Part shown: piece after piece, positions 38,792 to 47,300 of the stretch
Layout of the letters: each line of letters starts with the position of its first letter
Position numbering within the stretch: the first letter of the stretch is position 1
From: Chromobacterium vaccinii
GTDB taxonomy: Bacteria; Pseudomonadota; Gammaproteobacteria; Burkholderiales; Chromobacteriaceae
Reading direction: 5' to 3'
Length of the DNA stretch: 64,000 nucleotides
Assembly (NCBI RefSeq): GCF_000971335.1
Contig: NZ_JZJL01000002.1
Coordinates: 150,300 to 214,299 of the forward strand
Translations under genes and position numbers: made by a program
The notes under the pieces: generated by a model
Database searches by the model: none
Seen by the model: only the letters and a program-made list of their open reading frames with translations
Told to the model about the DNA's origin: nothing

Positions 38792-39865
38792 TTAGCGGCT
38801 GACCTTCACTTCCGTCCACATCCGCGCCAACGCGCGGCGCTCGGCAGGCGTCAACTCGCGCAATACCGTCCATTTCTTCGCTTGCTCGGCCGTCGGATTG
38901 ATCACCCGGCTGGTCTTCAGATCGGCGCGGAAATAGGGGCTGGCGGTGGCCACCGGGTTGGTCGCGCCGTTCAGATTGGTCAACTGGGCGGCATTTTCGC
39001 CTTCCAGCATGAAATTGATGAACTGGTGGGCGAGGTCCGGCCGCCTGGCGCTGGCGGTGATCGCCATGGTATCCACACCCAGCTCGTTGCCCTCGCGCTG
39101 CGGCGCGTTGCCGATATGGAACGGACGCTTGGTCAGGCGGGCATCCTCGCTGGCCTGGAAGAATTCGGTGGAATAGCCGAGCGCCACCCAGATATTGCCG
39201 ACCGCCAGCTGCTTCAGATAGCTGGCATTGGAGAAGGCGGCCCAGTACGGCTTGGCCTTTTTGATCACGTCGCGCGCGGCGCGCATGTCGGCGTCGCTCG
39301 CCTGGTTCGGGTCCTTGCCCAGGTAGAACAGCGCGGCGGCGAACACCTCGCGCGAGCTGTCCAGCACCGTCACCTTGCCCTTGATCTTTCGCAGCACGGC
39401 GGGATCGAAGATCACCGACCAGCTGGAGGGATCCACGCCCAGCTGCTTCAGCTTCTCGACGTTGTAGCCGACGGAAGTCAGCGACAGCACGGTGGGGATG
39501 GTGTAGCGGTTGGCCGGATCGTAGCTTTGCGACAGATAGGCCGGCGCCACGTTTTTCAGATTCGGAATCTGGCGATGGTCCAATGGTTGCAGCAGCTTCT
39601 GCTTGGTCATCGCCTGCACGACGAAACTGGACGGAAACACCATGTCGTAGCCTTTGGCGCCGGCGGCCAGCTTGGCCAGCATTTCCTCGTTGTCGCCGTA
39701 ATAGTCCTGCACCACCTTGCAGCCGCAGCGCTTCTCGAACTGCCTGACGATGTTGTCGGACAGCGAGCCGCTCCAGTTGTAGATATGCAGCACGTCATTG
39801 GGGCCGGCCCAGGCCAGGCCGGAAGACAGCGACAGGGCGAGCATCAGCTTTTGCAACTTTTTCAA
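38792..39865 (-). CDS. putrescine/spermidine-binding periplasmic protein (PotD/PotF type)
   Basis: 357 residues. It has a signal peptide (MKKLQKLMLALSLSSGLAWA) and a mature start VLHIYNWSGSLSDNIVRQFEKRCGC, typical of polyamine-binding proteins of ABC transporters. GYDMVFPSSFVVQ and PTVLSLTSVGYN line the binding cleft. No permease or ATPase gene lies beside it, so it must work with components encoded elsewhere or be an orphan binding protein. PotD versus PotF cannot be decided. Confidence 0.9.
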   Translation of the reverse strand: MKKLQKLMLALSLSSGLAWAGPNDVLHIYNWSGSLSDNIVRQFEKRCGCKVVQDYYGDNEEMLAKLAAGAKGYDMVFPSSFVVQAMTKQKLLQPLDHRQIPNLKNVAPAYLSQSYDPANRYTIPTVLSLTSVGYNVEKLKQLGVDPSSWSVIFDPAVLRKIKGKVTVLDSSREVFAAALFYLGKDPNQASDADMRAARDVIKKAKPYWAAFSNASYLKQLAVGNIWVALGYSTEFFQASEDARLTKRPFHIGNAPQREGNELGVDTMAITASARRPDLAHQFINFMLEGENAAQLTNLNGATNPVATASPYFRADLKTSRVINPTAEQAKKWTVLRELTPAERRALARMWTEVKVSR

Positions 39866-39968
39866 TTGGGATCCACCTCCAGACAGTCACGCCGGGCATG
39901 ACAACCATGACAAAAGGCGGCCGGGGCCGCCTGGCGAAGACAGCCGCTCGTCGGCGGCCATCGGATGA

Positions 39969-41012
39969 TCAGGCGCGGCGGCCCGCCAGCGTCGCCTCGT
40001 AGGCCTGGCGCAGCAGGCCGGCGTCGGCGCCGTCCAAGAGCTTGGAATCGGACAGCATCCGCCGCCAGTTGCGCGCGCCGGGCAAGCCCTGGAACAGACC
40101 CAGGATGTGGCGGGCGATGTGGCGGACATTGCTGCCGTCGCCCAGGCGCTCCGTCACATAGGGCATCATCGCCTCCACCACCGCCGCCCGCTCGGGACCG
40201 GCGGCCGCATCGCCGTAGAACAGCGCGTCCCAATCAGCCATCAGCCAGGGATTGTGGTAAGCCTCGCGGCCGACCATCACGCCGTCCACATGCTTCAGGT
40301 GCTCGGCGATCTCGGCGTTGGTCTTGACCCCGCCGTTGATCAGGATTTCCAGGTCAGGCCGCTCGCGCTTCAACCGGTAGACGTAGTCGTACTTCAGCGG
40401 CGGAATCTCGCGGTTCTCCTTCGGGCTCAGGCCTTTCAGGATGGCGTTGCGCGCGTGGACGATGAAGGTGCCGCAGCCGGCTTCGGCCACGGTGTCGACG
40501 AATTCGCGCAAGTAATCGTAATGCTCGATCTGGTCGATGCCGATGCGGTGCTTGACGGTAACGTCGATGTCGACGGCGTCGCGCATCGCCTTGACGCAAT
40601 CGGACACCAGCTTGGGCTCCGCCATCAGGCAGGCGCCGAACGCCCCCTTCTGCACTCTTTCCGACGGGCAGCCGACGTTAAGGTTCACTTCGTCGTAGCC
40701 CCACTCGGCCGCCAGCTTCGCGCACTTGGCCAGCTCGGCCGGCTCGGAGCCGCCCAGTTGCAGCGCGATCGGATGTTCAGCCTCGTCGAAACGCAGATGA
40801 CGGGCGACATCGCCATTCAGCAGCGCGCCGGTGGTCACCATCTCGGTATACAGCCAGGTATGGCGGGTGATCTGGCGGGCGAAGTAGCGATAGTGGCGGT
40901 CGGTCCAGTCCAGCATCGGGGCGATGGACAGGCGGCGCGGCGGCAATCTCACTGAATTTCCTTGATCGGCGCGGCTTTCAGCGCCATTGAGTTCAATCTT
41001 GTTACTGTTCAT
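39969..41012 (-). CDS. dusA: tRNA-dihydrouridine synthase A
   Basis: 347 residues, an FMN-dependent TIM-barrel enzyme that reduces uridine in the D-loop of tRNAs. Family signatures are LSIAPMLDWTDRHYRYFARQI (about residue 28), NLNVGCPSERVQKGAFGACLM (about 105, with the active-site cysteine) and VKHRIGID. The DWTDRH and GCPSERVQ forms fit the DusA subclass. The frame extends 26 codons upstream; the ATG at 41012 is taken as the start. Confidence 0.93.
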   Translation of the reverse strand: MNSNKIELNGAESRADQGNSVRLPPRRLSIAPMLDWTDRHYRYFARQITRHTWLYTEMVTTGALLNGDVARHLRFDEAEHPIALQLGGSEPAELAKCAKLAAEWGYDEVNLNVGCPSERVQKGAFGACLMAEPKLVSDCVKAMRDAVDIDVTVKHRIGIDQIEHYDYLREFVDTVAEAGCGTFIVHARNAILKGLSPKENREIPPLKYDYVYRLKRERPDLEILINGGVKTNAEIAEHLKHVDGVMVGREAYHNPWLMADWDALFYGDAAAGPERAAVVEAMMPYVTERLGDGSNVRHIARHILGLFQGLPGARNWRRMLSDSKLLDGADAGLLRQAYEATLAGRRA

Positions 41013-41335
41013 TCCGACCGATTTTCGCCTGTTGTCGTCGATATGCGCTGCGGCGAAAACCTCTCTCCAGAGACTTCGCGGCTGTCGCAATCACTGCGCG
41101 GCTTCAAATGGCTGCCGGCTCAACAACGATAACTAAGCAGTTGAAAAAACGGAGAATTATCCTCCTCCGCACGAGTATGGGTCAAGCTCCGGGCGAGATA
41201 ATCTTCGGAGAAGCTGCAACGCCTTCGAAGCAGCCCAGCCGGAAACGTTGCGGACCGAGACTCAAGGAGGACGGTCCGATCCATACCAGCCCCGGGGCCT
41301 GTTCACAAACCCCGGGGCTGATGCGGCCGGAATGG
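41013..41335. other. 323-base intergenic region with several hairpins
   Basis: No convincing gene: a plus-strand frame of 82 codons here (41108-41356) has neither a ribosome site nor family resemblance. Several inverted repeats are visible: CGGAG/CTCCG (41150-41169), GGACCG/CGGTCC around an AAGGAGG sequence (41252-41277), and a strong AGCCCCGGGG (41288-41297) / CCCCGGGGCT (41310-41319). The last could end the biosynthetic operon transcript on the minus strand, although no T-run follows. The region marks the left border of the NRPS-PKS cluster. Confidence 0.5.
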
Positions 41336-41860
41336 CTAGGAGGACGTTTCCGCTAAAACCGCCGCGCCGGATGCGAACCGCTGCCTGGCCTCGCCATCCA
41401 GCGTGTCAGACACAAATCGCCCTCCGGTGAACCGTTCCACCACGTTCAGCCAGAAAGCGGTGGCTACCTGGTTTTCCGGCAGCTGAACAATTTCCCAAGT
41501 GCCTTGCAACATCTCGAATACTTGCTCCGCAGCGGCTCTGCCCAAACCGCCACGCCGATGGCCGCGCGCGATGAAAAATTCGCTCATCCGGTAATCGATG
41601 CCAGCGCTCATATAGGGAAAAGGCTTAGCCCCCACCAAGGCAAAGCCTATGGGCGTTTCATCCAGCCGGAACAGGAAAGGGCGGACATCCGGGTTGCTGC
41701 GGTCCAGCCAGGTCGGCAAGTAGTCAGGTACCCATTCGCCATCGGCATCCAATTGGTAGAAATCGGTGAACTCGCTCAGATCATGCAGATAAAGCGAATA
41801 CATGGCCCGAAACAGAGCATGCTCTTCCTCTGCGACTGGGCGCGCTGCAAATTTTCTCAT
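41336..41860 (-). CDS. GNAT-family N-acetyltransferase
   Basis: 174 residues. It has the GNAT fold: RPVAEEEHALFRAMYSLYLHDLSEF at the start, the FALVGAKPF strand and the acetyl-CoA-binding loop ARGHRRGGLGRAAAEQVFEM (R/Q-x-x-G-x-G/A type, about 97). The frame is open 33 codons upstream. The ATG at 41860 was chosen because GAAGGA lies at 6-base spacing; an ATG two codons earlier is possible. It begins 25 bases after the MIO enzyme stop, on the same strand, so it is probably the last gene of the biosynthetic operon. Its substrate is unknown; acetylation of the product or self-protection is conceivable. Confidence 0.82.
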   Translation of the reverse strand: MRKFAARPVAEEEHALFRAMYSLYLHDLSEFTDFYQLDADGEWVPDYLPTWLDRSNPDVRPFLFRLDETPIGFALVGAKPFPYMSAGIDYRMSEFFIARGHRRGGLGRAAAEQVFEMLQGTWEIVQLPENQVATAFWLNVVERFTGGRFVSDTLDGEARQRFASGAAVLAETSS

Positions 41861-41885
41861 TTCCATTCCTTCTCTATCCTTTCGA

Positions 41886-43403
41886 TCAGACCGCACCATG
41901 GGTTTCGAACCACAGCCGCAGATGGTCGCTGACAAAACGCGTGCTGGCGTCGATGTCATCGCTCATAACGCGGTCGTCGCCCAGATGGGCGACCACGGTG
42001 CGGAACTGTTTGAGCAGATCTTCTGTGACGCCGGACAGCGTCAGTTCCTGGTTCAATTCCGCGGCCTGCGCCGCCGTCATCAACTCAATGGAAAGCACGA
42101 TCCGGGTATTGTCCAGAATTTCCTGCAACTTGTAGCCGGAAGTGCCGCCCATGCTGACATGGTCTTCCTGCAACTGGCAGGTGGGGATAGTGTCGGCGGA
42201 GGCCGGGAAGCAAAGGGCCTTGCTCTGGTTGACTAGGGCGGCAGACGTGTATTGCGGCACCATCATGCCGGAGTTGATGCCCGGTTCGCGTATCAGGAAG
42301 CTGGGCAGGCCGCGTTGGCCGGACAATAGTTGATAGGTGCGGCGTTCGGAAATGTTGGAAAGCTCGCTTGCGGCCACGCATAGGAAATCCATCTGCATCG
42401 CAGTGGATTCTCCATGCAGATTGCCCCCGAACAGAATTAGGTCCTCCTCGGGGAAGAACAGCGGATTGTCGGATACGCCGTTGATTTCATCTTCGATGAT
42501 GCGCAGCGCGTTATCGTATACCTGAAGCACCGCGCCATGAACCTGGGGAATGCAGCGAAAGGAGTACGGATCCTGCTTCGACTGGTTGCAGGTGCTCAAC
42601 TGATGATGATTGCTGCCCTGCAACAAGCTTCGCAGCCTGGCCGCCACGCGGCGGCGCTCCATATGATGCGAGGTTTCATGATAGCGGGCATGGTAAAACG
42701 TCTGCGATCCGCTAAACGCCTGGATGCTCAGAGCGGCGATCAAATCGGCTGCAGCCAGCATTTCACCCATGTCCAGCAGACACTCGGAAGCGATGGCATT
42801 GATGTACTGCACGCCATTGGTCAGCGCGAGACCTTCTTTTGCCTTCAAGTGGAGCGGCGTCCAGTCGTAACGGTCCATCGCCGCGCGCGCCGGGACGACC
42901 TTCCCGTCCATATATACCTGCCCCAGGCCCAGCAACGGCAAGGACATATGGGCAAGCGGCGCAAGATCGCCACTGGCGCCGACTGTCCCCTTCTTGGGAA
43001 TCGCGGGGATGACGCCATGATTCCAGTAGTCGATCAGGCGTTGCACGGTCTGCAAGGAAACCCCGGTATGGCCGGAGCGGAAAGTCAGTAGCTTGATCAA
43101 CAGCACCAACCGGGAACAGCGTTCGGAAACCGGCTCGCCTACGCCGCACGCATGCGAAACGATGTGATTGTATTGCAGCGCTTCCACCTGCTCCGGTTTG
43201 ACCCGGGTTTCGCACAGCGATCCGAATCCGGTATTGACCCCGTAAATGTATTCATCATGGCGGGCCCGGCGCTGAACGAACTCGGCGCCGGCCTCGATGC
43301 GGCTGGCGACTTCCGGGGAAAGCTCGAGCCGCTGCCTCTGCTCGACGATGTCGCGCAGCTGGATCAGGGTGTAGCGGTCAAGCGACAGGATGTGGTTTTC
43401 CAT
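41886..43403 (-). CDS. MIO-type aromatic amino acid ammonia-lyase or aminomutase, histidine-lyase-like
   Basis: 505 residues. The ASGDLAPLAH motif (about residue 144) forms the methylidene-imidazolone (MIO) cofactor. YGVNTGFGSL supplies the catalytic tyrosine, and QDPYSFRCIPQVHGA and QEDHVSMGGTSG complete the active site. The substrate-selecting pair reads SH (in IVSHACGVGEP), as in histidine ammonia-lyase, rather than HL (tyrosine) or FL (phenylalanine). No other hut genes are present, and it sits between a type II thioesterase and a GNAT gene of the NRPS cluster. It may therefore make a non-standard building block by elimination or 2,3-amino migration, as MIO enzymes do in other NRPS pathways. 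Histidine as substrate is inferred. Confidence 0.85.
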   Translation of the reverse strand: MENHILSLDRYTLIQLRDIVEQRQRLELSPEVASRIEAGAEFVQRRARHDEYIYGVNTGFGSLCETRVKPEQVEALQYNHIVSHACGVGEPVSERCSRLVLLIKLLTFRSGHTGVSLQTVQRLIDYWNHGVIPAIPKKGTVGASGDLAPLAHMSLPLLGLGQVYMDGKVVPARAAMDRYDWTPLHLKAKEGLALTNGVQYINAIASECLLDMGEMLAAADLIAALSIQAFSGSQTFYHARYHETSHHMERRRVAARLRSLLQGSNHHQLSTCNQSKQDPYSFRCIPQVHGAVLQVYDNALRIIEDEINGVSDNPLFFPEEDLILFGGNLHGESTAMQMDFLCVAASELSNISERRTYQLLSGQRGLPSFLIREPGINSGMMVPQYTSAALVNQSKALCFPASADTIPTCQLQEDHVSMGGTSGYKLQEILDNTRIVLSIELMTAAQAAELNQELTLSGVTEDLLKQFRTVVAHLGDDRVMSDDIDASTRFVSDHLRLWFETHGAV

Positions 43404-43408
43404 TGATA

Positions 43409-43451
43409 TATCCCTTTAAATTTAATAACACATATTTCATATGACAATTAA
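43409..43451 (-). promoter_or_regulatory. AT-rich leader with candidate promoter before the MIO gene
   Basis: On the minus strand TTGTCA and TAAATT are spaced 17 bases apart, just before a TTTAAAGGGATA ribosome-site block (43420-43409) that ends five bases before the ATG. The same 12-base block at the same distance precedes the polyketide synthase gene (58374-58363). The promoter part is tentative. Confidence 0.4.
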
Positions 43452-43515
43452 AAGTCACTACAGCCCCGGGGAAAAACGACCTGGTGACACGAATATCAGC
43501 TGACGGAATTCGGCT

Positions 43516-44343
43516 TCACGCCTGAAGCCGATCACGCGAAGCGCGCATCGGAACTTCCGCCCTAGACCTCCACCTGGCGGGGACCTCCGCCTGCCCTCCT
43601 ATCCTCGGCAATGCATGCTCGCCAAGCAGCGCCTCGATATCCATCAGCATGTCCCCGCTTCGCTCGTTGATGAAAAAGTGGCTCCCGCGGTAAATCCGCT
43701 GCACGACGGATGCCGTCGTGACGTCGGCCCAGCCCCGCAGAGACTCGACCTCGACCTGCGGATCGGCATCCCCTCCCATGACCATCAGCGGACAATCCAA
43801 CTTAGCGCCGCATTGCGGGCGATAAGACTCGTACACGGCAAAGTCGGCCCGCAATATCGGCAGTACGAGCTCCAGCAACTCCTCATGCTGCAGAACCTCC
43901 TCCGCCAGGCCGTCATATCGCGTCACTTCCGCGAGAAAAGCCTCGTCCGACAGCGAGGAGATCCGCTCCTCGCGCCCGGCCAGGCTAGGCGGCAGGCAGC
44001 CGGAAACGCAAAGCGCCGCCGGCTGCCTGCTCAAACGGCGAGCCGCCTCATAAGCGATCAACGCGCCAAGGCTATGGCCGAAGAATGCGAACTCGCCATC
44101 CAGCCGGCTCTCCATCGCCAGCACCAACGCGTCCAGCAGCGCATCGAAATCCGTGAAAAGAGGAGAAGCGAGGCGCCGCATCCGTCCAGGGAGCTCCACC
44201 CCGACTACCTGCAGCGTCGGCAATAGCCTTGCCCAGGCGTGGTACATCGCCGCGCTGCCGCCCGCATGGGAAAAGCAGAACAAGGTGGCGTTCGCTTGCG
44301 GTGGAGAGCGAAACGCTTCGAACCATTCGCCATGCCCGCTCAT
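43516..44343 (-). CDS. type II thioesterase of the NRPS-PKS cluster
   Basis: 275 residues, alpha/beta hydrolase. CFSHAGGSAAMYHAWARLL at the start, the nucleophile elbow GHSLGALIAYEAARRL (Ser about residue 95) and the C-terminal catalytic histidine in YRGSHFFINE (about 228) are those of free-standing editing thioesterases, which clear stalled or mis-acylated carrier proteins. Its ATG overlaps the stop of the large NRPS (ATGA). It could also release the product, but the NRPS ends in its own reductase-like region, so editing is the likelier role. Confidence 0.92.
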   Translation of the reverse strand: MSGHGEWFEAFRSPPQANATLFCFSHAGGSAAMYHAWARLLPTLQVVGVELPGRMRRLASPLFTDFDALLDALVLAMESRLDGEFAFFGHSLGALIAYEAARRLSRQPAALCVSGCLPPSLAGREERISSLSDEAFLAEVTRYDGLAEEVLQHEELLELVLPILRADFAVYESYRPQCGAKLDCPLMVMGGDADPQVEVESLRGWADVTTASVVQRIYRGSHFFINERSGDMLMDIEALLGEHALPRIGGQAEVPARWRSRAEVPMRASRDRLQA

Positions 44344-47300
44344 TCGGCCGCCTCCGATCCAGAACGCTCACCCGCTCCGAAGCGGGAACGGAACGACGCC
44401 AGCACGGCATCCGGAATGCGAAAATGCTCCAGTTGCAATGCCGAAGCCAGGAAACCATGCCTGCGCAATCCGTCCAGATGGGCGTCGACGTCCTCTGCCC
44501 GCGGCGTGCCACGCGTAGGCCGGCTGGCGCTGTCCACCGCGCTCAGGGCGCTGGACAACACGCAGGCCGTCATCCGCTCCGGGCTCCGGAAACGCATGTT
44601 GTCGAGCGACTCGGCCCGCCGGCTTTCATCGAGAACGACGAAATCAAGCTTGAGCGGATGCGGCGCGCTCAACATGCCCGCATCCGTTATCAACAGGTCC
44701 TGCCTATCGCGCATTCGCTGGATGGCTCGCTCGATACTCACGCATTTCGGAAACGAATCGTCGACGAGGATAGTGCCAGGCCGCAACCGGTCGACATCGA
44801 GCAGCTCGGGGACGCTAGTTGCGCCGACGATCAGCGTCGAATCGTAAAACGCCTCTGGCACGACCGCCGAGCTGACGATCAGGCGGATCGGGCAGCTAAC
44901 GCCCAGTCCAAGCAGACTCTCCTTGATCGCCTCCAGATGCTCCATGCGGGCCTGGACGTCGGCCAGCAGGATTTCAGCGGGCTGCGTCGACGCATCGACA
45001 AGCAGCCGCAACGCTCCTGCGCCTATCGACCCCAGACCGAGGATGCCCAGGCGCTCGCCGCGGAAACGGCGGCCGGCCGCAGCGAGCGCCGCGTCGACGT
45101 TGAGCTTGACCGCCGCGACCGTGGTCGCGTGTCCGGTGCTGATCACCGGCCCGCCGGCAGCGGAATCGCTCTCCATATCCGCGCCGTATCTAGTCGCGGA
45201 TGGCAGCATGCCGGTCAGGGTGACCACTTGCGCGCCCAGCCTGCCCGCCATCGCCGCCGCGTCTCGAATCAGCGTCTGCAGATGCCCTTTGTCTTCGGCA
45301 TGAAGCTCGTCCTCATACACGGGCAGCATGATCTGTCCGATCCGGCCCAGCGGCGTCCGGCAAGCGGCGAACAACTGCGGACGATGCCGGAACGCCCGCT
45401 CCAGCACGGAGCGGCGCTGCTCGGCGGAAATGGACGGCCCCGCCACCAAGTATGAAATCGACGCGGACACCAGCCGCTCGGACCCCAGGATGGATTGCTC
45501 CAAGTCATCCGCGCTGGCCACGCGGGCATGCTGGGTCCAATCGGGATCGCCCTGGGGGATCGCGGAGCCTCCCTGCGCGCCACTCTTGCCGGATGGCTCG
45601 TCGGGCGACCCCGTTCTGGATTCGATCAAAGCCTCCAGCGCGGAGACGGTTCCAGCGGCGAGAATCTCCTGCAGCGACAGATCCAAGCCCAGATCCTTGC
45701 GGATGCGCACGCGCAGACGGATCACCTCCAGAGAGTCGATGCCGATCTGCACCAGGCTGTTTTCCGGCGCGATGCCGTCCCGACCCAGCAAGCGCCCGAT
45801 CAGGCCCGCCGCCTTCAGTCCTTCGTTCCGCATTGGAGCCGGTGCTTCGGCCGCCGCCGCTGGGATGCGCCCAGCCAGGGCGGCGCGATCCATCTTCCCA
45901 TTGGCCGTCAACGGGAACGTCTCGATCAGCTCGATCGTGCGCGGCATCATGTAGGCGGGCAGTTTGGCCGCCAGAAGCGCCCTCAGCTCGCCGGCCGCCG
46001 GCAACCTGGCATGCCCCGCCGTCGCGTCGTCGGCATCCAGCCGCACCTCCGCGGACGGACTCGCCGGCAAAGCCGGCCGCCCGCCTATCAGGCTATGCGC
46101 CAGGTAGTCGCCGCCATCAAGCTGAAAACGGCCCCGCACCGCGGCAAAATCCAGCCCGCCGATCGGACACAGCCCGATGCGCCCCTCCCTCGCCTGCATC
46201 AACAGCCGCTGTCCCATGTAGCCGGCCTCCAGCAAGCAGAACGATGCGCCCAGCTCAGCCCCGTACTTGTCGCGCATCTCGCCAGGCGAGGCGATGAGAA
46301 ACAGCGAGAATCCCGCCGTCTCCACAAGCGGCTGATTGGCGTCGGAATAGAGCGCGGGATCGAGGCGCAGGGCCGGATCGATCAGCTCCAGCCGGTGCCC
46401 GGACGGCAGATAACGATACAAGCCGCCGCGCAGGCCCTCCACCCTGCCGTCCTGCAACAGCGCGTAGGTCTGGATCGGATAGAATCCGCCGGCCGAAGGG
46501 TACTGCCTCTTCGGCTTGCCGCCGACCCCGGCAATGGCCAGCGCGCCCAACAGCGCGCTGAATTCGGCGAAGGGAATCGGCTCCTCGCAGAACCCCCTGT
46601 GGCTGCGCAGGGTCAGGTAGTCGGACTCGCTGGCGGACTGCGCCAGCGGCCACAGGCTGATTTCATGCCCCTCCCCGCCGATCGGTGCCGCGGCCGCGCA
46701 GTCCGCGGCGGTCTGCACGAACACGGCCAGTTCGTCCCGCCCCGGGGCCAGCACCGCCACCGCCTCATGCACGGCGGGATGCTGGCGCAACACCGACTCT
46801 ATTTCGCCGAGCTCGACCCGGTTCCCCCTGACCTTGACTTGGGTGTCCTCTCGTCCGAGAAACTCGATCAGCCCGCCCGGCGTATGGCGCGCGCGGTCTC
46901 CGGTGCGATACAGCCTCATCCCGCTTCGCGGGTGATGGACGAAGCTCTCTCGGGTTCTGTCCGGATTGTTCCAGTATTCCCGGGCAAGCCCGACGCCGCT
47001 GATGTACAGATCTCCGACCACCCAATCGGGGCAAGGCTCCAGGCCGGCGTCCAAAACATGCATCCCCTGATTGCTCATCGCCCTCCCATACGGAATGCTG
47101 CTCCAGCCCGACTCCACCCTGTCGATCGGATACAGTATCGACCAGATGGATGCCTCAGTCGCCCCACCCAGGCTGATCACGTCCGGCTCGCCTGGCAAAC
47201 TCTTCAGCCTGGCCGGTAGCGATAGCGGAATCCAGTCTCCGCTGAGCATGATCAAACGCAAGGTCGACAGGCGCTCCACATGCTCCGGCGCCAGGGCGTT

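Noticed and set aside
43516..44343. Thioesterase as the main chain-releasing domain
   Set aside because: It is a separate type II enzyme with editing-type features, and the NRPS carries its own reductase-like terminus; release by it is possible but less likely.
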